From positions 124,001 through 188,000 of the forward strand of contig NZ_RBVY01000001.1 in assembly GCF_004000215.1 (NCBI RefSeq): a stretch of 64,000 bases of DNA. Direction: 5' to 3'. A model generated the notes under the pieces. The model saw only the letters and a list, made by a program, of their open reading frames with translations. It did no database searches and was not told the origin of the DNA. This stretch comes from Nitratireductor alexandrii. GTDB taxonomy: Bacteria; Pseudomonadota; Alphaproteobacteria; Rhizobiales; Rhizobiaceae. The position numbers and the translations under genes are program-made. This document shows, one piece after another, positions 54,474 through 64,000 of this stretch. Within the stretch, counting starts at the first letter, position 1, and each line of letters starts with the position of its first letter.

Positions 54474-55388
54474 ATGACCTCCACCACCACTCTTCCGCAG
54501 GAAACCGAAGACGACCTGCCGCCGCGCCGCAGCCAGAGCCGTATCGTCTTCGCGCGTTTGCTGTCGAAACCGGCCGCCGTGTTCGGCATGGTCATCGTCG
54601 TCATGCTCGTGGCCTGCGCGCTCGTGCCCGACCTGATCGCGCCGCACGATCCCTATGCGCAGTCGCTGATACGACGGCTAAAGCCGCCATCGTTCCTGGA
54701 TCAGGGCGTCGAAGGGTATTGGCTCGGCACCGACCATCTTGGCCGCGACACGCTTTCGCGCATTGTCCACGGGGCCAGGACGACCCTGCTGGTCAGCCTG
54801 TTCGCCGTTGTCGTTTCCGCGGTCGCCGGTATCTGGGCGGGACTGGCAGCAGGCTTCTTTGGCGGCCGGACGGACGCGGTGATCCTGCGTCTGATCGACA
54901 TGCAGCTCGCCTTCCCGGTGGTCCTGCTCGTCATCGCCATCGTTGCGGTGGTGGGGCCTTCGCTGACCAACCTGATCATTCTGATGGGGCTGTCGGCATG
55001 GCCGCGATTCGCGCGCATCGTGCGCGGCTCGGTGCTTTCGGTCCGCGGGTTGGAGTATATCGAGGCGGCACGGTCGATCGGCGCCGGCAAGCTGCGCATC
55101 ATGCTCCGGCACATCTTGCCGAACATCCTGTCGGCGATCATCGTCTATGCGAGTTTCGAGCTTGCCCGCATGATCCTTCTCGAAGCGACCCTCTCATTCC
55201 TGGGGCTCGGCGTTCAACCGCCGACGCCGACCTGGGGCGGGATGATCAATGACGGGAAGAACTATCTCTCGATTTCGTGGGCGGTGTCGCTGTTCCCCGG
55301 CATCGCCATCGCGCTGATCATCCTGGCCTTCAACCTGCTGGGTGACGAACTGCGCGACGCCCTCGATCCCCAACTCAGTCACGATTGA
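54474..55388 (+). CDS. Peptide-type ABC transporter permease (DppC-like)
   Basis: A 304-residue permease with the DppC features YWLGTDHLGRDTLSRIVHGAR, an EAA loop (RGLEYIEAARSIGAGKLRIML) and SFLGLGVQPPTPTWGGMI. It completes the membrane channel with the preceding gene, from which it is 6 bases away, and is followed after 27 bases by an M19-like hydrolase in the same transcript. Confidence 0.92.
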   Translation: MTSTTTLPQETEDDLPPRRSQSRIVFARLLSKPAAVFGMVIVVMLVACALVPDLIAPHDPYAQSLIRRLKPPSFLDQGVEGYWLGTDHLGRDTLSRIVHGARTTLLVSLFAVVVSAVAGIWAGLAAGFFGGRTDAVILRLIDMQLAFPVVLLVIAIVAVVGPSLTNLIILMGLSAWPRFARIVRGSVLSVRGLEYIEAARSIGAGKLRIMLRHILPNILSAIIVYASFELARMILLEATLSFLGLGVQPPTPTWGGMINDGKNYLSISWAVSLFPGIAIALIILAFNLLGDELRDALDPQLSHD

Positions 55389-55415
55389 ACCGCAGTCATC
55401 CCGGAGGACCTTGCC

Positions 55416-56429
55416 ATGGACCAGATCGCCGCCCGCAACCATCGCGAACGCACGCCGGTCGTCGACGGCCTCAATTGCGCGATCCTGACGCGCGACCAGT
55501 TCCAGCGCACTCTCGACGGCCGGGTCGCGGCGATCAATCTCACCTCGTTGCGGCCGGCCAACGATCTGGCGGCGTCGATGAGCGACCTGGCCAAGGCGCT
55601 CGCCGTGGCGGCCGCCAACGCCGATCTCGTTTCCATCGTCACCTCCGTGGCGGAAATCCGCCAGGCTGCCGAGCAGGGCAAACTGGGCATCATTCTGGGC
55701 ACCCAGAACTCCACGTTTCTCGAGCACGACCTGTCGCTGATCCGGGTCATGCAGCGCGTGGGCGTGCGCATCATGCAGCCGACCTACATGGAACAGAACG
55801 CGCTCGGGTCAGGCGTGCTGGCGCCCGAGCCCGCCGGCCTGACCGCCAAGGGACACGAGTGGGTGGCGTTGATGAACGAGGCCCGCATTCTCATCGACCT
55901 GTCCCATGTCGGCTATCAGACCGCGATGGACGCGGCAAAAGCGTCGAAGCGCCCGGTCATCTGCAGCCACTCGAACGCCCGGAAACTGTGCGACAGTTTG
56001 CGCAACATCCCCGACGACCAGATCCGGGCCGTGGCCGACACCGGCGGAACGGTCGGTGTGACGCTGTGGCCGCCGATGCTGCGGCATGCCACGCGTCCGA
56101 CGCTGGAGGATTTCTTCGCCCAGGTGGACTACATGGTCAATCTGGTCGGCATAGAGCACGTCGCCTTCGGCAGCGATTGCTCGGAGCAGACCAAGACCGA
56201 GGAAGAGTGGCAGTCGAGTTTCGGCCCGCGCGGCATCTATCCGCAGGTCACCGGTATCCTCGGCGACTGGTTTGTCTTCACGCAACGTTTCACCGAAGGG
56301 TACGAAAGCCTGGCCCATACCGGCCGGCTGATCGACGGTCTGGCCGCACGCGGCTACAGCGAAGCCGATGTCGACAAGATCATGGGCGGCAACCTGCTCA
56401 GGGTCTACGAGGACGTTTGGGGACGATGA
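55416..56429 (+). CDS. M19-like (renal dipeptidase family) amidohydrolase, metal ligands altered
   Basis: A 337-residue paralogue of the protein at 50107-51117. Retained zinc histidines are His164 ([10 protein letters not shown]) and His185 (ICSHSNARK). The usual N-terminal HxD is DGLNC (residues 17-21), and the bridging Glu is Gln97 in LGTQNST. It is embedded between permease and ATPase genes of the second peptide transporter and overlaps the first ATPase gene by ATGA, so it surely acts on the imported compound or a close product. It has no signal peptide, so cleavage would be cytosolic. Confidence 0.87.
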   Translation: MDQIAARNHRERTPVVDGLNCAILTRDQFQRTLDGRVAAINLTSLRPANDLAASMSDLAKALAVAAANADLVSIVTSVAEIRQAAEQGKLGIILGTQNSTFLEHDLSLIRVMQRVGVRIMQPTYMEQNALGSGVLAPEPAGLTAKGHEWVALMNEARILIDLSHVGYQTAMDAAKASKRPVICSHSNARKLCDSLRNIPDDQIRAVADTGGTVGVTLWPPMLRHATRPTLEDFFAQVDYMVNLVGIEHVAFGSDCSEQTKTEEEWQSSFGPRGIYPQVTGILGDWFVFTQRFTEGYESLAHTGRLIDGLAARGYSEADVDKIMGGNLLRVYEDVWGR

Positions 56430-57468
56430 CCACACGCGCGACGAAACCCGACCGCTCCGCCGACGCCGAGATCAAACCGGTGCTGACCGTCGCCGGGCTG
56501 AAGGCGCGTCTCTTCCTCAAGAGCGGCGTTCTGCCGGCGGTGGACGACGTCTCCTTCTCGGTGATGCCGGGCGAGACGTTGTGCATCGTGGGCGAATCCG
56601 GCTGTGGCAAGAGCATGACGGCGCTGTCCATCATGCGGCTCCTGCCGCGTCCGGTGGGGTGCATCACCGGCGGTTCGATCACCATTGACGGGGTTGGCGA
56701 TCTGACGGGATTGTCGGAACACGCCATGCGGCGCGTTCGCGGCAACGATGTGTCGATGATTTTCCAGGAGCCGATGACCTCGCTCAATCCGGTGTTCAGG
56801 GTCGGCTACCAGATCAGCGAAGCGATCCGCGTCCACCACGACGTCTCCGTCGCGGAAGCCCGCGACCGCGCCATCGACATGCTCGAGCAGGTGCGCATTC
56901 CCTTGCCGGCCGAGCGTTACCGCAACTTCCCCCATCAGCTCTCCGGCGGCATGCGCCAGCGGGTGATGATCGCCATGGCGCTGGCGTGCCGGCCCAAGGT
57001 GATGCTCGCCGACGAACCCACGACCGCGCTCGACGTCACCATCCAGGCGCAGATCCTGAAGTTGATGAACGAGCTGAAGCGCGAGATCGGCATGTCGCTG
57101 GTGCTGATCACCCACGATCTCGGCGTGGTCGCGAAAATGGCGCAGCGCGTTCTGGTCATGTATGCCGGGGTCGTGGTGGAGGAGGCGGATGCGCAAACCC
57201 TGTTCGACCGGCCCCTTCATCCCTATACGCAAGGGCTGATGCGTTCGATTCCGCGTCCCTCCGCACGCCAGGACCGCCAGCAGGAGATCGACACGATCAA
57301 GGGCACCGTGCCGGCGCTGAGCGCGCTGCCGCCGGGCTGCCGCTTTTCCGATCGCTGTCCGATGGTGCACGAGCCCTGCCGCAAATGGGAACCGCCTCTG
57401 GCGGTGCCGGACGACATGGCGTCGCCGCCCCGCAAAGTACGCTGCTGGTTGCATACGAGGCCACCGCA

Positions 57469-57472
<4 letters not shown>
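56426..57472 (+). CDS. Peptide-type ABC transporter ATP-binding protein (DppD-like)
   Basis: A 348-residue ATPase with Walker [13 protein letters not shown], signature [15 protein letters not shown], Walker [15 protein letters not shown] and His switch [12 protein letters not shown]. The C-terminal oligopeptide/dipeptide tail with [15 protein letters not shown] is present, which in this family can carry an Fe-S cluster. The ATG at 56426 overlaps the M19-like gene stop, and its own stop overlaps the next gene. Confidence 0.93.
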
Positions 57473-58482
<1,010 letters not shown>

Positions 58483-58873
58483 GACGCGGCGTGACCCGAG
58501 CCTGACCGCCATGGCGCCACGCCGGCCCGGGCCGGCGTTGGCTCTAGCCGGCGCTCAGCGTCGAGGTTCCGGTCCCGGGGCGGCGGCGCGTTCTTGTCTG
58601 GACGCGGTTTAGTGGAGTGGATTTTCCGGTCCGGCAACAAGAAGCGCGCCGCGCCATAGTGTGATCGGCAGGGACTTCGGCACGGCCGGGGCGAAAAGGC
58701 GGCCCAAGCCGGGTTACGCCTCCGGTTTCGCCATCGCCATCAAGATCGCAATCGTCCGATCCAGATATTTCACTGTCTTGCCGCGGCCCGCGATGCCTGC
58801 ACCGCATCGCCACGCGCTCCTGCCGGACCGCAAAATCCCGGCGGCGACCGATTCCGGTCAAACGGGTGCGGCC
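58483..58873. other. Gap after the second transporter operon
   Basis: This 391-base stretch contains a perfect 20-base palindrome at 58519-58538 and is otherwise unremarkable. The open frames in it are random. Confidence 0.5.
58519..58538. terminator. Perfect GC-rich palindrome downstream of the second transporter operon
   Basis: ACGCCGGCCCGGGCCGGCGT is a perfect 20-base palindrome, 36 bases after the last ABC gene. With no loop bases or T run it is only a possible terminator. Confidence 0.35.
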
Positions 58874-59368
58874 CTAGGCGACGTCATGATCGGGCTGGTT
58901 CACGAAGATGAGGACGCCGAGTATGGCCATATAGAACTTGAACGCGGCGTCCTGTCCATTCCACGTGCTGGACTGCCACATCAAGAACCACTCCCCGCCG
59001 ACGACCATGAAGCCGAAGAACCAGACGCCAAAACCGATCGTGGCCGCGGCGATCACCCATTTCTTCGATGCGTTGAACGCCGCCGCCGAGCCGCCGCGCG
59101 CGCCGATCATCGCCAGAGCCCCGACCAGAAACAGAACGAAGGTCGCGCCTTCGCCGAAAATGATCAGCCAATAGGCCGCGTGCCACATCCACGGCGTGGT
59201 GATCGCACGGTACATTGCGGCATTGCCCTCGAAGGTCGTATCCATGCTCAGCACATGCTGCACAAAGGCGAAATTGGAGCCGTAATCGGCTATATTGTTG
59301 AAGGTGACCATGAACGCAAATGCCGCCAGTGCCAGCGTCATGAGGATTTTTGCATAGCGTGTGGTCAT
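58874..59368 (-). CDS. DUF2165 family membrane protein
   Basis: A 164-residue protein with four predicted membrane helices, centred on ILMTLALAAFAFMVTFNNI, WLIIFGEGATFVLFLVGAL, WVIAAATIGFGVWFFGFMV and MAILGVLIFV. It matches the DUF2165 small integral membrane family (FNNIADYGSNFAFVQHVLSMD, WGEW-like GGEWFLMWQS), whose function is unknown. The ATG at 59368 fits the family N-terminus (TTRYAKI). It is monocistronic. Confidence 0.82.
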   Translation of the reverse strand: MTTRYAKILMTLALAAFAFMVTFNNIADYGSNFAFVQHVLSMDTTFEGNAAMYRAITTPWMWHAAYWLIIFGEGATFVLFLVGALAMIGARGGSAAAFNASKKWVIAAATIGFGVWFFGFMVVGGEWFLMWQSSTWNGQDAAFKFYMAILGVLIFVNQPDHDVA

Positions 59369-59504
59369 GAAACAGGGCTCCAGTTGATCGTTTTCCGGGC
59401 CGCGCCTGATTGTCATGGCGTCCGCGGATCGATGCGAGCGCGCGGCGCATCTTGGAGAGACCGTAACCGGAGTTTCCACTAAGTCCAGCGGCAGGAGCGT
59501 TCAC

Positions 59505-59747
59505 ATGAGGTTGTCAACCAGATTAACCAAGACCGCCGAGCGGGAGGCGGTTCGCAGGGGCTTGACCAGCCGGCTCGAAGGGCTGGTCCTGGACGCCTGG
59601 GTGGCGAGAGGCGATCAGGTCGAACTCGAGACGGCGGATGGCTCTGCGGTCTTCGTCGTTCACGCGCGGCGCATTCGCGTCGCAGCCGACGCCGCGACCG
59701 AACTGGTCATAACGCTCGACTATCCCCTCGGGCCGGGCGGCCGATAA
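59505..59747 (+). CDS. Small hypothetical protein
   Basis: An 80-residue protein that I do not recognise. It is rich in Arg, Leu and Val, with a basic N-terminal half (RLTKTAEREAVRRGL) and a beta-like second half (DQVELETADGSAVFVVHARRIRV). No membrane helix, signal or cysteine. The ATG at 59505 has AGGAGC 8 bases upstream, which is the main reason to believe it is a gene. It stands alone, divergent to the DUF2165 gene. Confidence 0.45.
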   Translation: MRLSTRLTKTAEREAVRRGLTSRLEGLVLDAWVARGDQVELETADGSAVFVVHARRIRVAADAATELVITLDYPLGPGGR

Positions 59748-60050
59748 GAAGGGTGCCGTTTCGCTGCCGCTCCCGGCTGGGCCTTCACGTGGTTCGCTGG
59801 GACGTTGACTGCCAACGCTCGAGCCCGGCGCAGCCTGGCCTGCCATTTGACCTCGTTCGCACATGAAGTCCGGCCGGGCCGAAGAAGGCAAGTCCAAGCC
59901 GTGATCGATGTTGTCTTATGTGACCCGGGCGGTTGCAGGATGCCGATATCAAGCCGCTCACCTATCACATGTTGGAGAGACGACGAGAACGGAGGAGCCT
60001 TGGAGGACTTTACGCAGCCTGCAGCAAATCCATCTGCTGGCATTGGAAAA
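59748..60050. other. Gap between the small gene and tRNA-Thr
   Basis: Nothing was recognised here: no gene, no clear repeat and no duplicate of the tRNA 3' end that would mark an integrated element. Confidence 0.5.
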
Positions 60051-60126
60051 TGGTGCCGCTTGCGTGACTCGAACACGCGACCCCATCATTACGAATGATG
60101 TGCTCTACCAACTGAGCTAAAGCGGC
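60051..60126 (-). tRNA. tRNA-Thr (anticodon CGT)
   Basis: On the minus strand a full cloverleaf reads: acceptor GCCGCTT with AAGCGGC, D arm GCTC/GAGC with loop AGTTGGTA, anticodon stem CATCA/TGATG with loop TTCGTAA, T arm GCGTG/CACGC with loop TTCGAGT, discriminator A and an encoded CCA. The anticodon CGT reads the threonine codon ACG, a frequent codon in this GC-rich genome. The 76-base length includes the CCA. Confidence 0.97.
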
Positions 60127-60440
60127 CCTATGCCGGCGTCTGGACGAGCCGACGATACGGTGTGCGGGTGATATCGACAATGGCGGCCGATTTCAAGCGT
60201 CCTGTGGCGACAAATCGGCGTGGCGCCGGCGCGCCCGCGCCCGATCGCGTTGCCGGTGGCGGGCCGCCGCGGCGCGCCGTTGCCGCCGGTGGCACCATGC
60301 GACCAAATTCCCATCGCGCGCACTGGAAAAACAATGCTGTGCCAATGGACTCTCGGTGCCGCTGCGTTAATCTTCGGCACCAGCCTTTCTGCGTTACAGA
60401 TCGCGCGGTTTTCAAAACGAAGCGCTTTGGAGGAGGATCG
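60127..60440 (+). promoter_or_regulatory. Leader region of the molybdenum hydroxylase genes
   Basis: This 314-base gap is less GC-rich toward its end and should contain the promoter for the gene at 60441. GGTGCCG (60355-60361) and CGGCACC (60375-60381) form a 7-base inverted repeat, a possible leader hairpin. No gene is visible. Confidence 0.4.
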
Positions 60441-60941
60441 ATGTCTGAGGTTTCGATGAGTGTGAACGGCCGCGAGGTGTCGGCGACGGTCGAGGGCCGA
60501 ACGCTGCTCGTCCATTTTCTGCGCGAACATCTCGGCCTGACGGGCACGCATGTCGGCTGCGACACCTCGCAGTGCGGCGCCTGCGTGGTCCATGTCGACG
60601 GCAAGGCCGTCAAGAGCTGCTCGATGCTGGCCGCCCAGGCGGCCGGCAGCCAGATCACCACGATCGAGGGGCTGGCCGACGGCAACGATCTGCACCCGGT
60701 GCAGGCGGCCTTCAAGGAGCATCACGGGCTTCAGTGCGGGTTCTGCACGCCCGGCATGATCATGGCCGCGACGGACATGATCGAGCGCCATGGGCCCGGC
60801 AATCTCGACGAGGCCACGGTGCGCGCCGAGCTGGAGGGCAATATCTGCCGCTGCACCGGCTACCACAATATCGTCAAGGCGATCCTGGCCGCGTCGAAGA
60901 CGATGGCCAAGGGCAAGGGCAAGGCGAAGAAGGCGGCCTGA
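60441..60941 (+). CDS. Xanthine-oxidase-family 2Fe-2S subunit (CoxS-like)
   Basis: A 166-residue subunit with two 2Fe-2S sites: the plant-ferredoxin type in [22 protein letters not shown], and the helical-bundle type in GFCTPGMIM and [12 protein letters not shown]. It passes electrons from the molybdenum site to FAD. The ATG at 60441 follows an excellent GGAGGAGG. A lysine-rich C-terminal tail ([11 protein letters not shown]) is present. It heads an S-L-M gene order. Confidence 0.95.
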   Translation: MSEVSMSVNGREVSATVEGRTLLVHFLREHLGLTGTHVGCDTSQCGACVVHVDGKAVKSCSMLAAQAAGSQITTIEGLADGNDLHPVQAAFKEHHGLQCGFCTPGMIMAATDMIERHGPGNLDEATVRAELEGNICRCTGYHNIVKAILAASKTMAKGKGKAKKAA

Positions 60942-61069
60942 GCCGCGGCCGGCTCGACGGCGGGCGGACGGCTTGTCCAGCGGGGCCCCGTGCCGGGCGT
61001 TCCGTCCCGGCCCTGCCCTCGAGCGGGATCGACGTGGTTTAAGCCCCAGATTTCCGGGAGGATATGAGA

Positions 61070-63418
<2,349 letters not shown>

Positions 63419-63557
63419 GGACGAAACCCGTGCGGGGACGCCTGCAAGCCAGGCCGAGCGTGGTCGCGGACAAGGCCCGTCGGGCGCCGCGGCCCGCGCC
63501 CCCGCAAACGGCCGGCGCGCAGGCGCGCGCACGGTCCGCAAGCGAAAGGAATGCCAG

Positions 63558-64000
63558 ATGTATTCGGTAAACTATCACCGTGCTTCGTCCGTGGCCGATG
63601 CGGTCAAGCTTTTGAAAAAGGCCGAGGACGGCCAGGTCGTGTCGGGCGGCATGACGCTGATCCCGGCGATGAAGACCAGGCTCGCCGCCCCGTCCGATCT
63701 CGTCGACCTGCGCCATGTCGATGAGCTCAAGGGCATCAAGGTCTCCGGCAAGACCGTCACCATCGGCGCGGCGACCACCCACGCCGAGGTCGCCGGCAAC
63801 GACAAGCTCGCCAAGGTCTGCCCGGCGATCTGCGGTCTCGCCGCTCATATCGGCGATCCGCATGTGCGCCACATGGGCACGATCGGCGGGTCGCTCTCCA
63901 ACAACGACCCGGCCGCCGACTATCCCGCGGCGATGCTGGCGCTCGACGCCACCATCGTCACCAACAAGCGTGAGATCGCGGCGGCGAAATTCTTCAAGGG
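63558..64000 (+). CDS. Xanthine-oxidase-family FAD-binding subunit (CoxM-like), 5' part
   Basis: The first ~147 residues of the FAD subunit, cut by the right edge. [36 protein letters not shown] (FAD pyrophosphate loop) and [20 protein letters not shown] (second FAD motif) are clear. It accepts electrons from the 2Fe-2S subunit and passes them to an acceptor. The ATG at 63558 has AAAGGA 8 bases upstream. It follows the molybdenum subunit after 139 bases, in S-L-M order. Confidence 0.93.
   Translation, partial: MYSVNYHRASSVADAVKLLKKAEDGQVVSGGMTLIPAMKTRLAAPSDLVDLRHVDELKGIKVSGKTVTIGAATTHAEVAGNDKLAKVCPAICGLAAHIGDPHVRHMGTIGGSLSNNDPAADYPAAMLALDATIVTNKREIAAAKFFK

Noticed and set aside
58519-58538. 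20-base GC palindrome as a protein-binding site
   Set aside because: Such GC palindromes arise easily at this base composition and nothing else supports an operator; listed only as a weak terminator candidate.
60051-60126. tRNA-Thr as an attachment site for an integrated element
   Set aside because: No integrase gene and no repeat of the tRNA 3' end was seen nearby.

Overview
The window is GC-rich and gene-dense. Its genes point to an alphaproteobacterium, most likely Hyphomicrobiales (rhizobia-like). The evidence is a short rhizobial-type flagellin, an NAD-dependent formate dehydrogenase in fdsGBACD order, CoxSLM-type molybdenum hydroxylase genes, an alphaproteobacterial beta-hydroxyaspartate cycle cluster and many peptide ABC transporters. 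Genus cannot be fixed from this stretch alone.

Layout. 1-6.1 kb: end of an Asp/Glu-racemase-like gene, an M24 peptidase, a zinc-independent alcohol dehydrogenase/quinone reductase, a hydantoinase-B-type protein and a two-gene ABC exporter. 6.3-11.1 kb: a small rhizobial protein, flagellin, cheR, a VOC-family protein and a secreted two-domain protein. 11.1-19.2 kb: the fds formate dehydrogenase operon on the minus strand, a broken NYN-nuclease gene and a LysR regulator. 19.3-21.9 kb: a DUF4287 protein, two PhnB-like VOC proteins and the Fe-S carrier ATPase Mrp.

22.1-28.9 kb holds the most unusual unit. It starts with a class III nucleotide cyclase carrying TolB-like and TPR regions. Next comes a near-consensus CRP box, then a giant 1395-residue fusion of a cytochrome P450, a duplicated DyP-associated region with two membrane helices, and a DyP peroxidase. 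A convergent Crp/Fnr regulator with an intact cAMP-binding signature closes it. Together they look like a self-contained cAMP-controlled two-haem oxidative system.

29-39 kb: paaG, a CoxG-like protein, a sugar-acid dehydratase, a MocR regulator, pgi, a HAD phosphatase, a long-chain acyl-CoA ligase and a DUF924 protein. 39.3-58.5 kb is a carbon/nitrogen acquisition island: a five-gene dipeptide-type ABC transporter, the complete beta-hydroxyaspartate cycle (bhcR divergent from bhcABCD), two M19-like dipeptidases lacking several family metal ligands, an XRE-cupin regulator and a second five-gene peptide-type ABC transporter. The arrangement suggests import and cleavage of a peptide-like compound feeding glycine/glyoxylate into the bhc cycle; this link is inference.

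58.9-64 kb: a DUF2165 membrane protein, a small unknown protein, tRNA-Thr(CGT), and the genes for the 2Fe-2S, molybdenum (form II, AYRGAGR) and FAD (cut by the window end) subunits of a xanthine-oxidase-family enzyme.
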